Positions 51,943 to 61,178 are shown, numbered from the stretch's first letter. The stretch is DNA of 64,000 nt from Borborobacter arsenicus (GCF_003934165.1 NZ_RKST01000014.1:1-64000); one strand, 5' to 3'. A program made the numbers and translations. The notes: a model not told the origin generated them from the letters alone.

Positions 51943-53385
51943 TCAGCCGGCGGTCGGCGTCGAAAGCAGCCAGAGGCCGAAGACGGTATAGAAGATCATC
52001 AGGACGGTCAGCGGAAATTGGCTCATCGTCGCACGCCGCGCATCTTCATGCAGGCGAAACGCCAGAGCATGGGCGATGAGGACGGCAAGCGCATGGCCGG
52101 CGATGATGGCCACCGCCTGTGCATTCCACAAAGCCCAGGCGGAATCGTGGCCGGCGACGATGCCGGCCTCGACATGGAAATGCGCCGTGCCCAGCAGGTT
52201 CCAGCCGAGTGAGAACGGATCGGACAGTGCGACCAGCGCATATTGGCCATCGACCAGCAGAGCGGTGAGATAGTGCGAGAAATGATAAACCAGCGCGATC
52301 GGCGCGATCGACCAGACCATCAGGCCGGCGACATCCGCCAAGGAATTTCCGCTTGCCGCCAAGCGCTCGCCAAGCCGAACAGCGGCCAGATAGGCGCAGG
52401 ACAGCGCGGCAAATGTCAGCATCAGGCCGAGCGTGTTAACGGCCATGACTGCTGAGCGGCCCGGAAATTCGAGCGGGTTGATGCCGATCAGGCCAAGCCA
52501 GAAGAATGTCTTCGACAGGCCGTCGAAGGAGACCGAACTCAGCACCAGCAGCAGGAAGGCGATGCCGCTGACCGGCAGCGGCTTGGCGTGCCACAGCCTG
52601 GCGCCTGGCCAGCAGAGCGAAAGACGGACACGTCGATTGCCGGCCGCCGCCTCGGTGACGGCGAACCGCGATATCATGCCGAAGAAGACTGACAGGAATT
52701 CGCTGCGGCGGCTCCAATCATTGTAACCGAACGCGATCATCAGGACGAAGCTTGCGAGCCAGTAGAGGCCGGCGGCCGAAGCAAGCCGCGCCGGATCGTC
52801 GGGGGCGGGGTCGATCAGCTCGAACCAGGCAAAGGCGAGAAACAGCAGGACCGCGGGCCAATAGCCTGGCCGCTCCGGCATGGTGCGATGCTTGATGGCG
52901 GGAAAAAGGGCCGCGAGAAGCCGCCATGGTCCGTACCACGGGTTGATCCATGACCAGAGATTGCCGAACACGCCCTGGACAAGCGTCATCCCGACCCAGA
53001 GCAGCGTCCAGATCGTCAGCGGCAGCGGGTTCGACAGCGGATCACGGCTGCCGAACAGACCGGCCGCGACAAGGGTTGCGAACAGGGCGAAGGCACAGAG
53101 GCTGGCGAGGACGCGTAAATCCTTGCTGATCGAAAAAAGTGCAAGCCGCTGTGCGGCCAGGCGTTCGAGCAGCTTCGGCGGCAGGATAGCAAGCACGAGG
53201 AAGCTTGCCGCGACCGCGATCGCCCCGCCGGCAATATAGTAGTCGGTGGGCAGGAGCAGCACATGGCCACGCTCGGAAGCATGCGCGAATGCGGGGCCTG
53301 TCCATAGGGCGCAGAGGAGGGCAGCTGGTAAAGCCGCGATCGGAAGCCTTGAGCTCGATGCACCCCCCTCTGTCCTGCCGGACAT
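51943..53385 (-). CDS. Polytopic membrane protein related to the 'fenitrothion hydrolase' family
   Basis: 480 residues from the ATG at 53385. A signal-like segment (about 10-34, ending AFA-HASERG) is followed by about ten membrane spans. Segments such as VQGVFGNLWSWINPWYGPWRLL, WPAVLLFLAFAWFELI, SVFFGMISRFAV and HFSHYLTALLVDGQ agree with proteins annotated as fenitrothion hydrolase. The real substrate of most members is unknown. The first nine codons (MSGRTEGGA), the start codon and the RBS (AAGGGAGAA) come from a dispersed repeat. The frame stays open for 91 more codons, but these are repeat-derived. Confidence 0.7.
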   Translation of the reverse strand: MSGRTEGGASSSRLPIAALPAALLCALWTGPAFAHASERGHVLLLPTDYYIAGGAIAVAASFLVLAILPPKLLERLAAQRLALFSISKDLRVLASLCAFALFATLVAAGLFGSRDPLSNPLPLTIWTLLWVGMTLVQGVFGNLWSWINPWYGPWRLLAALFPAIKHRTMPERPGYWPAVLLFLAFAWFELIDPAPDDPARLASAAGLYWLASFVLMIAFGYNDWSRRSEFLSVFFGMISRFAVTEAAAGNRRVRLSLCWPGARLWHAKPLPVSGIAFLLLVLSSVSFDGLSKTFFWLGLIGINPLEFPGRSAVMAVNTLGLMLTFAALSCAYLAAVRLGERLAASGNSLADVAGLMVWSIAPIALVYHFSHYLTALLVDGQYALVALSDPFSLGWNLLGTAHFHVEAGIVAGHDSAWALWNAQAVAIIAGHALAVLIAHALAFRLHEDARRATMSQFPLTVLMIFYTVFGLWLLSTPTAG

Positions 53386-53636
53386 TTCTCCCTTTGAGAG
53401 CAGGGGAGTTGCATGTGGAATTCGACCCCCACGCCGGTTTGCTTTGCAAACCACCTCTCCCCCGCTCGACGGGGGAGAGGAAATGCCGGCCGCAACGCTG
53501 CCACTCTTCCTCTCCCCTTTTGAGGGGGGTGAGGAGCGGTCGGCGGAGCCGATCAATCGACAACGATTTGTCGATTGAAGCGACGAACGCCCGGAGCCAT
53601 AGCGAAGGGCAGGGTCCGGCAGGACAGAGGGGGGTG
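53361..53636. repeat. Composite MITE-like repeat bounded by 23-bp perfect inverted repeats
   Basis: The outer arms at 53361-53383 and 53614-53636 are perfectly complementary. Inside are the 82-bp module shared with 6166-6246 (here 53417-53498, inverted) and another hairpin CTCTCCCCTTTTGAGGGGGGTGAG around 53511-53534. The left arm encodes the N-terminus of the adjacent membrane protein. Confidence 0.85.
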
Positions 53637-53683
53637 AGATGGAAAGCCGGGGCGTCAAAGATATGCTCCCGTTCAGGCCGGCT

Positions 53684-54988
53684 TCACACCTTCACCAGAT
53701 GCTCGACGCGGTCCTTCTCGCCGAAAATCTGCAGATAGCGCTCGATGGTCTTGCGGTCGCCGGTTGCCTTGGCCGGGTTGTCGGAAAGCTTCACCGCATT
53801 GCGGCTATTGACCTTGGTGACCTTGCAGACAAGCGAAATGGCGTTGAGGCCCTTGACCTCCTTTGGCGCGCAGCCCTCGAAATCGTTGGTGAGATTGGTG
53901 CCCCAGCCGAAGGCCATACGCACCTTGCCGTGGAAATGCCGGTGGGCTTCCTCGATGGTGTCCACCTCCAGACCGTCGGAGAAGATGAGCAGCTTCTTCC
54001 TGGGGTCGACCCCCTTCTCGCGCCACCAGGCCATGATCTTCTCGCCGGCCTCGACAGGCGGTGCGCTGTCAGGGCGAAAGCCGGTCCATTTCGCAACCCA
54101 GTCGGGCGCGTCGCGCAGGAAGGCGGTGGTGCCGAAGGCATCCGGCAGCACGATGAGCAGGTTGCCGCCATAATAGCGCTGCCAGTCCTGCAGCACCTGG
54201 TAGGGCGACTGCTTGAGCTCTTCCACAGTGTCGGTCAGCGCGGCAAGCACCATGGGCAGTTCATGCGCATTGGTGCCAAGCGCTTCCAGGTCGGTATCCA
54301 TGGCAAGCAGCACGTTCGACGTGCCGGTGAAGGCGGCGCCGATGCCTTCCTTCAGCGCCTCAACGCACCAGCGCTGCCACAGGAAGCTGTGGCGGCGGCG
54401 GGTGCCGAAGTCGGAAATGTTGAGATCCGGCAGCCGCCGCAGCCGCTCGGTCTTGGCCCACAGCTTGGCCTTGGCGCGCGCATAAAGCACGTCGAGCGCG
54501 AATGGTCCGAACGGCTTCATGGCTGCGCGCGAACGCAGCTCGTTGATGATGGCAAGGGCAGGAATTTCCCACAGCGTCGTGTACATCCACGGCCCGTGGA
54601 ATTCGAGTTCGTACTGACCGTCACGCTTCGACAGCTCATATTCCGGCAGTTGGAAATCCTCCAGCCAGGCAAGGAATTCCGGCTCGAATATCTGCTTGTG
54701 GCCGTAGAACGTGTTGCCGCCCAGCCAGATCATCTCCTTCTTGGTGAAACGCAGCGTGCGCGCATGGTCTAGCTGCTCGCGCAGTTCCTGCTCGTCGATC
54801 TCCTCGGCGATCCTGACGGAACTGGTGCGATTGATCAGCGAAAAGGTCACATCGACCTTGGGATACATGCCCCAGATCATCTGCAGCATCAAAAGCTTGT
54901 AGAAGTCCGTGTCGAGCAGGCTGCGCACGATCGGGTCGAGCTTCCAGGCATGGTTGTAGACGCGCCGGGCGATATCGGTTCTGGGCAT
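53684..54988 (-). CDS. pncB: Nicotinate phosphoribosyltransferase
   Basis: 434 residues. [20 protein letters not shown] at the start, the conserved [11 protein letters not shown] region, [24 protein letters not shown] with the phosphorylatable His in GTNAHE, and [12 protein letters not shown] are diagnostic. It converts nicotinate and PRPP to nicotinate mononucleotide in NAD salvage (Preiss-Handler path), in series with pncA at 44.9 kb. Length is normal for proteobacterial PncB. A degraded palindrome lies upstream. Confidence 0.96.
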   Translation of the reverse strand: MPRTDIARRVYNHAWKLDPIVRSLLDTDFYKLLMLQMIWGMYPKVDVTFSLINRTSSVRIAEEIDEQELREQLDHARTLRFTKKEMIWLGGNTFYGHKQIFEPEFLAWLEDFQLPEYELSKRDGQYELEFHGPWMYTTLWEIPALAIINELRSRAAMKPFGPFALDVLYARAKAKLWAKTERLRRLPDLNISDFGTRRRHSFLWQRWCVEALKEGIGAAFTGTSNVLLAMDTDLEALGTNAHELPMVLAALTDTVEELKQSPYQVLQDWQRYYGGNLLIVLPDAFGTTAFLRDAPDWVAKWTGFRPDSAPPVEAGEKIMAWWREKGVDPRKKLLIFSDGLEVDTIEEAHRHFHGKVRMAFGWGTNLTNDFEGCAPKEVKGLNAISLVCKVTKVNSRNAVKLSDNPAKATGDRKTIERYLQIFGEKDRVEHLVKV

Positions 54989-55029
54989 GCGCCGGACCTT
55001 TGTGCTGTTTCCTGCTTCAGCCTCTTAGA

Positions 55030-55070
55030 GCATGATCCCGAAAGCGGAAACCGTCTCCGAAAAATCATGC
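55030..55070. repeat. Hyphomicrobiales dispersed palindrome, degraded copy 3
   Basis: GCATGATCCCGAAA at left and TCCGAAAAATCATGC at right; several mismatches relative to copies at 13899 and 45526. Lies between pncB and the LysR gene in a 203-base gap with no other feature seen. Confidence 0.65.
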
Positions 55071-55191
55071 GCCAGCAAAGAGATGCAGCATGATGAGGAT
55101 TCCAGAAAAAGTCACCATGTTCCAGCTTCGAAATTACATTGAGGCTGCATGGATTGCCGCACCCGCTTGGCAAAACCTGGCTTATCCACGC

Positions 55192-56142
55192 TCAGCCTTT
55201 TTGTGGGCGCCGCTTGCGGATGCTGATCTGGCCCGCGACTGTCGTCTCGACCCGGCCCAGCGCTTCTTCGCGCTCTGCAAACAGCCAGTCGATGAAGAGC
55301 TGGACGATGGGCGTCGCCCGCGCTTCGGTCCGGCAGACGACATAGAAGGCATCGACCGCCGGAACCGAAAGATTGAACGGCGACACCAGTTGCCCCCTGG
55401 CCAGCAGGCCGCTGGCGGTGACCGTATCGCCCAGGGCGACGCCATTGCCGTGGACGGCTGCCTCCGTGGACAGCTGCGCGTCGCTCAGGCGCAGTTCGCG
55501 TGCCGGCTTGAGGCCGAGCGCATCAGCCGCCGCCAGCCAGATGTGCCATTCGCGGCCGTCATCGCCGTGCAGCCTGGTGTGGTCGGCAAGATCGCGGATG
55601 GTGCGGATCGGACGGTTGTTTATCAGCGTCGGGCTGACTACCGGGAACAGCTCGATGCTCGACCACTTCTTGAACCAGCAATCGGTCCAGCCGCCATCGC
55701 CATAATGGACGCAGATGTCGATGTCGGCAGCGCGGACATCTTGCGGATCGTTCGAGGCGATGAGCCGCAACGCGACGTCGGGGTAGCGCGCGGTGAAGTT
55801 GCCGAGGCGGGGAATGAGCCACAGCGAAAGCAGCGCCGGCACGCAACTAACCACCAGCGAGCCCGAACTGCTGGGCCGCGTCATGCGCGCGGTTGCAGCC
55901 GCTATGCCGTCAAAGGCGCTGGATACGGCCGGCAGCAGTTCAGCACCCTGCGCGGTCAGCTTCAGCCGCTGCCCGACCCGTTCGAATAGCTTGACGCCGA
56001 GCGACAGTTCCAGCGCGCGGATCTGATGGCTGATGGCGCCGTGGGTGACGTGCAACTCGCCGGCCGCCTTGGAAAGCGAACCATGCCTTGCCGTTGCCTC
56101 GAAGGCGCGCAGCGGGTTGAGCGGAGGCAAGCGCTTGGTCAT
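55192..56142 (-). CDS. LysR-family regulator divergent from the ureohydrolase gene
   Basis: 316 residues of GcvA-like form: LPPLNPLRAFEATARHGSLSKAAGELHVTHGAISHQIRALE is the winged HTH, followed by the effector domain from about 93. A perfect TGTGAGAA/TTCTCACA dyad lies 27 bases upstream, between it and the divergent agmatinase-family gene. It most likely controls that gene and possibly the polyamine-type transporter beyond it. Confidence 0.92.
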   Translation of the reverse strand: MTKRLPPLNPLRAFEATARHGSLSKAAGELHVTHGAISHQIRALELSLGVKLFERVGQRLKLTAQGAELLPAVSSAFDGIAAATARMTRPSSSGSLVVSCVPALLSLWLIPRLGNFTARYPDVALRLIASNDPQDVRAADIDICVHYGDGGWTDCWFKKWSSIELFPVVSPTLINNRPIRTIRDLADHTRLHGDDGREWHIWLAAADALGLKPARELRLSDAQLSTEAAVHGNGVALGDTVTASGLLARGQLVSPFNLSVPAVDAFYVVCRTEARATPIVQLFIDWLFAEREEALGRVETTVAGQISIRKRRPQKG

Positions 56143-56168
56143 CGATTGCCATGTCCTGGCAGATTAGC

Positions 56169-56185
56169 TGTGAGAAATTCTCACA
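56169..56185. promoter_or_regulatory. LysR-type operator dyad
   Basis: TGTGAGAA-A-TTCTCACA is a perfect 8-bp inverted repeat with one central base in the 137-base divergent region. It contains the T-N11-A core expected for LysR proteins. Probably bound by the adjacent LysR regulator. Confidence 0.65.
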
Positions 56186-56279
56186 TATGAGGCTATAACA
56201 ATATCAATTGATTTTTCAATGAGCCTATCCAAGAATCCGCTGCGGCTGGATGATGTCCGAACGCATAAGGGAGGTGGCT

Positions 56280-57326
56280 ATGGGTTTCGACGCAAGCAAG
56301 CTCGAGGCGCTGCGCCGCAAATATGGCGAGAGCCATGGCGGTGAATTGTTCAATCCGCAGTTCCGGCGGGTAGCTGACAAGATATTCTCCAAAAGCGGCA
56401 CACGGCTGGCGCCCTATTCCGGGATACCGACCTTTCTCACCGCACCTTACAGGCAGGTAGACAACGACAATCCCGATTTCGGCGATCTTCAGGTCGCCAT
56501 GATCGGCGTACCGATGGACCTTGGCGTCACCAACCGTACCGGTTCGCGCTTCGGCCCGCGCGCCTTGCGAACCATCGAGCGCATCGGTCCTTACAACCAT
56601 GTGCTGGACTGCGCGCCGGTGCAGGATTTGCGTGTCGCCGACATCGGCGATGTCAGCTTCCAGAGCCGCTACCGGCTCGAACTCAGCCATGAAGACATCG
56701 AGCGGCGCATCGGCCAGATCGTCGAGGCCGGCGTGCTGCCGCTATCGGTCGGCGGCGACCACTCGATCACTCATCCCATCCTCAGGGCGGTGGGCGGCAA
56801 GCGTCCGGTCGGCATGATCCATATCGATGCGCATTGCGATACCGGCGGCGCGTACGACCTGACCAAGTTCCACCATGGCGGCCCCTTTCGCAACGCCGTG
56901 CTCGACGGCGTGCTTGATCCGACGCGCACCATCCAGATCGGCATCCGCGGATCGGCCGAATATCTGTGGGAGTTCACCTATGAATCCGGCATGACGGTGA
57001 TCCACGCCGAGGAGGTGAGCGGCATGGGCATTCCGGCAGTGATCGAGAAGGCAAGGCAGATCGTCGGCGATGGCCCGACCTATCTGTCCTTCGACATCGA
57101 CAGTCTCGACCCGGCCTTCGCACCCGGCACCGGCACGCCGGAGGTCGGCGGGCTGACGACGCGCGAGGTGCTGGAAATCCTGCGCGGCCTCAAGGGGCTG
57201 AACCTCGTCGGTGGCGATGTGGTGGAGGTTGCGCCGCAATATGATTCCACCACCAACACGGCTCATGCCGGTGCGCAGGTGCTGTTCGAGATATTGAGCC
57301 TGATGGTGTTCAGCCCGGCAATCTAG
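56280..57326 (+). CDS. Agmatinase/guanidinobutyrase-family ureohydrolase
   Basis: 348 residues from the ATG at 56280 (RBS GGGAGG 6 bases upstream). It hydrolyses a guanidino compound to urea and an amine. All Mn-binding motifs are present: GGDHS (His161), HIDAHCD (Asp183, His185, Asp187) and SFDIDSLDPAFAPGTGTPE (Asp272, Asp274). The roughly 60-residue N-terminal extension before the core occurs in several agmatinase-named rhizobial proteins. The TAG stop lies in a CTAG at the edge of a MITE-like element, so the native C-terminus may have been altered. A polyamine-type importer follows. Confidence 0.9.
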   Translation: MGFDASKLEALRRKYGESHGGELFNPQFRRVADKIFSKSGTRLAPYSGIPTFLTAPYRQVDNDNPDFGDLQVAMIGVPMDLGVTNRTGSRFGPRALRTIERIGPYNHVLDCAPVQDLRVADIGDVSFQSRYRLELSHEDIERRIGQIVEAGVLPLSVGGDHSITHPILRAVGGKRPVGMIHIDAHCDTGGAYDLTKFHHGGPFRNAVLDGVLDPTRTIQIGIRGSAEYLWEFTYESGMTVIHAEEVSGMGIPAVIEKARQIVGDGPTYLSFDIDSLDPAFAPGTGTPEVGGLTTREVLEILRGLKGLNLVGGDVVEVAPQYDSTTNTAHAGAQVLFEILSLMVFSPAI

Positions 57327-57593
57327 GGTCAGGATCTATTAATATGATCGAAATGGCGCCTGAAACGGCAAGGAAATGCAAGGAGAAGGCCGATGGTCGA
57401 TGTGGTTCCATCGGCCGAGGACTTCGACGCGGCAGTTCGAAGCCGTTTCGGCGTCCTGCGGATGTGGTCCATCTGGCCGGCAACGTCGTCGCGAAAGGAC
57501 TTGAAAGCCCCCAGGCTTCCTGCGCCTTCGCTCCTCGTATCCGGCCAGATGGCCTCACACCATTTCGACCAGATTAATAGATCCTGACCCTAG
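57323..57593. mobile_element. MITE-like element with 34-bp terminal inverted repeats
   Basis: Left end 57323-57356 and right end 57560-57593 match in 32 of 34 positions as inverted repeats (core GGGTCAGGATCTATTAAT). Both are bounded by CTAG, which may be a target duplication around TA. The 271-base element encodes no convincing protein. A partial copy of its end lies at 59000-59022. It separates the ureohydrolase gene from the ABC transporter genes. Confidence 0.8.
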
Positions 57594-57673
57594 AACAGGA
57601 CGGCCTGAACGAAAAAGCGTTATAACGACAGGGAACGTGCCGGCAGGGCCGGCGATGAACGGAGGAGACCGAC

Positions 57674-58762
57674 ATGACCGCATTTCTGGACAACAGATTG
57701 ACCCGTCGCGGCGTGCTTGCCGCAGGCACGGCCGGCGCCGCGCTTCTTGCCATGCCGGCGGTGCTGAGGGCGCAGGACAAGTCGCTGAAGATCGGCGTCT
57801 ATGGCGGCTATTTCAAGAAGTCCTTTGACGAACACATCTTTCCCGAATTCACCAAGGCGACCGGCATTGCCGTCGAATCAATCGCGGAGCCGACGGGCGA
57901 GGCCTGGCTGGTTCAGCTCGAACAGGCGGCCAAGGCCAACCAGGCGCCGGCCGATGTCTCGATGATGTCGCAGACCTCGACCTTGAAGGGACAGGCGACC
58001 GAATTGTGGACGCCGATCGATCTTGCCAGGATCAAGAGCGGCGGCGACCTCCTGGAGCGCTTCGTCAACAAATATCCCGACGGGCGCGTAGCCGGCGTCG
58101 GTGCGGTGGCGTGGTACATCACGCTGGTCACCAACACCGACGTCTACAAAGAGGCGCCGACTTCCTGGGCGGCCCTGTGGGACCCGGCCAATGCCGACAA
58201 GCTCGGCCTGCTGGCGCTTGCCTCGAACTCCTTCCTGCTGGAAGTGACGGCCAAGACCTATCTGGGCGGCACCAATGCCCTCGACACTGAGGAAGGGCTG
58301 TTGAAGGCCTTCGAGAAGCTGGCGGAGGTAAAGCCCAATGTCCGGCTCTGGTATCGTGACGAAGCGCAGTTCGAACAGGCGCTGAAATCCGGCGAGATTC
58401 CGATGGGCCAGTATTATCACGACGTCACCGGCCTTGCCGCTGCCGATGGCCAGCCGGTGCGCTCGACCTTCCCGAAAGAAGGCGGCATCCAGGATTCCGG
58501 CAACTGGGTCCTGTCGCGCGCCTCCACCAAGGTGGAGGAAGCGCATGTCTTCATCGACTATATGAGCCAGCCGGCAATCCAGGGCCTGATGTCGCGCAAG
58601 GTCGGCACCGCGCCGACGCTGAAGAAAGAGGTGCTCGATTTGTCGCCCGAGGAGTTCGCGGCCGTGTCGTCGGACATTGATCCGATCATCCCGCGCTACG
58701 ACCTCTACACGACCAAGGCCGACTGGATTAACCAGAAATGGACCGAGCTGATCGTAGGGTGA
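57674..58762 (+). CDS. Polyamine-type ABC transporter substrate-binding protein
   Basis: 362 residues with a twin-arginine-like signal (TRRGVLAAGTAGAALLAMPAVLRA-Q). The mature part (LKIGVYGGYFKKSFDEHIFPEFTKATGI) is of the PotD/extracellular solute-binding type 2 family. RBS GGAGG. Context with a ureohydrolase and PotABC-like subunits favours a polyamine or guanidino ligand, but the acidic ligand-pocket residues cannot be verified by eye. Confidence 0.88.
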   Translation: MTAFLDNRLTRRGVLAAGTAGAALLAMPAVLRAQDKSLKIGVYGGYFKKSFDEHIFPEFTKATGIAVESIAEPTGEAWLVQLEQAAKANQAPADVSMMSQTSTLKGQATELWTPIDLARIKSGGDLLERFVNKYPDGRVAGVGAVAWYITLVTNTDVYKEAPTSWAALWDPANADKLGLLALASNSFLLEVTAKTYLGGTNALDTEEGLLKAFEKLAEVKPNVRLWYRDEAQFEQALKSGEIPMGQYYHDVTGLAAADGQPVRSTFPKEGGIQDSGNWVLSRASTKVEEAHVFIDYMSQPAIQGLMSRKVGTAPTLKKEVLDLSPEEFAAVSSDIDPIIPRYDLYTTKADWINQKWTELIVG

Positions 58763-58783
58763 GCTGCCGGTTCGCGAAGCGAA

Positions 58784-58808
58784 GTAATCGTGCCGGTGGC
58801 ACGATTAC
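58784..58808 (+). terminator. Hairpin after the binding-protein gene
   Basis: Perfect 11-bp stem GTAATCGTGCC / GGCACGATTAC with loop GGT, 21 bases past the stop. There is no T-run. Likely mRNA-end protection or partial termination between the binding protein and the rest of the transporter. Confidence 0.5.
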
Positions 58809-58906
58809 AGGCCAGCGAACGCCGGGACGCTGCGGAGCAGCGGGGACCCCGGCCGGGGGAGGCATGATGCAACCCTCTTCACCCGGCCTCCGTTACGCTC
58901 GACTGA

Positions 58907-59022
58907 CCTCTCCCCGCCGGGGAGAGGAGAAATGTCGGCGGCACGCTTCCCTCTTCTCCCCAGCGGGGAGAAGGTGGCGCGTAGCGCCGGATGAGGGGCA
59001 GATTAATAGGTCCTGATCCTAA
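58907..59022. repeat. Dispersed palindromes plus a MITE-end remnant
   Basis: CCTCTCCCC-GCC-GGGGAGAGG (58907-58927) and CTTCTCCCC-AGC-GGGGAGAAG (58953-58973) are perfect hairpins, followed by GGATGAGGGGCAG. Then 59000-59022 (GATTAATAGGTCCTGATCCT core) resembles the right end of the MITE at 57323-57593. The 58763-59047 gap contains no gene. Confidence 0.7.
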
Positions 59023-59047
59023 CCTATTTATATCCAGCAGGTATGCC

Positions 59048-60085
59048 ATGTCCGGCCTGTCATTGAACGACATCACCAAGGAATTCGGCAATTTCACTGC
59101 CGTCGACCAGGTGACGCTGAATGTACCGCACGGAACCTTCGTGTGTCTGCTCGGGCCATCGGGCTGCGGCAAGACCACGCTGTTGCGCATGGTGGCCGGG
59201 CTGGAGGAGCCGAGCGCCGGAACCATCGTCCTTGACGGTCAGGACATAACCTCGGCGCCGACGCATAAGCGCAATTTCGGCATGGTGTTCCAGTCGCTGG
59301 CGCTGTTTCCGCATCTGACGGTGGGCGACAATATCGCCTATTCGCTGCGCATCAGGGGCGCTTCCAGGGATGAGCAGAATACGCGCGTCGATGAGCTTTT
59401 GAAGCTCATCCATCTGCCGGGCTTTGCCGATCGGCCGGTGGCCAAGCTTTCCGGCGGCCAGCGCCAGCGCGTGGCGATTGCCCGAGCGCTCGCATTGTCG
59501 CCGCGCCTGTTCCTGCTCGACGAGCCGATGTCGGCGCTCGATGCCAAGCTGCGCGAATCCATGCAGGTGGAACTGCGCCAGTTGCAGCAACAACTCGGCA
59601 TCACCACCATTGTCGTCACCCATGACCAGCGCGAGGCGATGACCATGGCCGATCTGGTGGTGGTGATGGGCGAGGGCCGGATCAGGCAGGCCGCCGCGCC
59701 GGTGGAAATCTATCGCCGCCCGGCCGACGCCTTCGTCGCCGATTTCATCGGCTCGACCAATCTTCTGGAGGTGAGTGCCGACAGCGCCGGCCGCGCGACG
59801 GTGCTGGGCACGGCTGTTGCCGGCCTTGAACTTCCCGCGCAGGTGGCGCACGCGTCGATCTCGATCCGCCCCGAGGACATTCATCTTACAACGCCCGGCA
59901 ATGGCGCGATCACCGGCACCGTGACCTTCATCCGCGATCTCGGCGGCACGGTCGAAACCTTCGTGGAAGCCTCCGGCAAGACCATCGTCGCGGTGGCCAC
60001 GCCGCGCGAGCGGCCGAATGTGACGGTCGGCGCCCAGGTCGGCATCGTGCTGCCGCCCGAAAGCTGTGTGGTGCTGAAAAAATGA
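59048..60085 (+). CDS. Polyamine-type ABC transporter ATPase (PotA-like)
   Basis: 345 residues from the ATG at 59048. Walker A GPSGCGKTT, Q-loop FGMVFQSLALFPHL, signature LSGGQRQRVAIARAL, Walker B LFLLDEPMSALD, switch VVTHDQREA, then a TOBE domain (about 270-345, with ISIRPEDIH). This long MalK/PotA form energises spermidine/putrescine- or Fe-type importers. The two permease genes follow after a repeat. Confidence 0.92.
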   Translation: MSGLSLNDITKEFGNFTAVDQVTLNVPHGTFVCLLGPSGCGKTTLLRMVAGLEEPSAGTIVLDGQDITSAPTHKRNFGMVFQSLALFPHLTVGDNIAYSLRIRGASRDEQNTRVDELLKLIHLPGFADRPVAKLSGGQRQRVAIARALALSPRLFLLDEPMSALDAKLRESMQVELRQLQQQLGITTIVVTHDQREAMTMADLVVVMGEGRIRQAAAPVEIYRRPADAFVADFIGSTNLLEVSADSAGRATVLGTAVAGLELPAQVAHASISIRPEDIHLTTPGNGAITGTVTFIRDLGGTVETFVEASGKTIVAVATPRERPNVTVGAQVGIVLPPESCVVLKK

Positions 60086-60143
60086 GAGGCGCAGCATCCT
60101 CCATATGCGACTTCGCCGGGGGCGAGGTGGTTGCATCTGGAAT

Positions 60144-60286
60144 TACCCCCACCCCTAACCCCTCCCCACAAGGGGGAGGGAAATCCTGCCGCCCGGGCCG
60201 CCGGCACCAGCATTCAACGCCATCGGCACCCATGACGGCGAAACCATCCCCCTCCCCCTTGTGGGGAGGGGTTAGGGGTGGGGGTA
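60144..60286. repeat. Inverted repeat between the ATPase and permease genes
   Basis: Two perfect 37-base arms (60144-60180 and 60250-60286; core ACCCCTAACCCCTCCCCACA) with a 69-base spacer. A MITE-like or palindromic element inside an operon. It fills most of the 60086-60323 gap. Confidence 0.88.
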
Positions 60287-60323
60287 CAAGGTCGGCACTT
60301 TCTCTTCACACGGAGCGTCGCCC

Positions 60324-61178
60324 ATGAGACGCGAAGCGCCAAAAGCGATCACCGACTACGCGCCGCTGCTCTTTCCGGCTCTGATGCTGATCGTGTTCTT
60401 CGTGGTGCCGTTCTCGACCATGATCGCGGTGAGCTTCTTCAAGCGCCAGCAGGGCGGCTTTTACACGCCCGATTTCGTGCTCGACAATTATGCGCGCTTT
60501 CTGTCGACCTTCTTCGGCACGGTGCTCGGTTTTTCGCTGATGCTGGCCGTTCTGGTGGCGGTGTGCTGCGTCGCCATTGCTTTCCCCTTCACCTATCTTT
60601 TGACCAAGCGCTCGCGCAAGGTGCAGACGCTCTGGCTGGTCGGGCTTCTCTCGGTGCTGTCACTGTCGGAGGTCATCATCGGCTTTGCCTGGTCGACGCT
60701 GTTTTCGCGCACGGCAGGCATTACCAATCTTCTGGTTGCGCTTGGATTGATGGCCGAGCCGCAAGCCCTGCTGCCGAGCTTCGGCGCGGTGCTGACCGGC
60801 ATGGTCTATCAGGCACTGCCCTATACGATTCTCGTTCTTTACCCCGCGCTGGTGCGGCTCGACCCCACATTGCTCGAGGCTGCGCGCACGCTTGGCGCCT
60901 CACCGGTGAAGGCCTTTTTCAACGTGGTGACGCCCGCACTTCGCAACACCATAGTGGCGACCTTGATCATGGTCTTCGTCTTTGCGCTTGGCTCCTATTT
61001 GCTGCCGCAGATTCTCGGGCGGCCGCGGCACTGGACCCTGTCGGTGCTGATCACCGATCAGGCGATCTACCAGTCGAACATGCCGTTTGCCGCCGCCATG
61101 GCCGTGTTCCTGGTGCTGATCTCGCTGGCGCTGGTCGGGCTTACCCTGCTGGTCGGCCGCAGGGAGGCTGCGGCATGA
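60324..61178 (+). CDS. Polyamine-type ABC permease (PotB-like)
   Basis: 284 residues and six membrane segments, with the EAA loop LLEAARTLGASPVKAFFNVVTPAL facing the ATPase. It starts MRREAPKAITDY just after a short leader. Overlaps the second permease by 4 bases. Confidence 0.9.
   Translation: MRREAPKAITDYAPLLFPALMLIVFFVVPFSTMIAVSFFKRQQGGFYTPDFVLDNYARFLSTFFGTVLGFSLMLAVLVAVCCVAIAFPFTYLLTKRSRKVQTLWLVGLLSVLSLSEVIIGFAWSTLFSRTAGITNLLVALGLMAEPQALLPSFGAVLTGMVYQALPYTILVLYPALVRLDPTLLEAARTLGASPVKAFFNVVTPALRNTIVATLIMVFVFALGSYLLPQILGRPRHWTLSVLITDQAIYQSNMPFAAAMAVFLVLISLALVGLTLLVGRREAAA

Noticed and set aside
57344-57587. Open frames inside the MITE-like element
   Set aside because: No RBS or family resemblance; they read into the terminal repeats.
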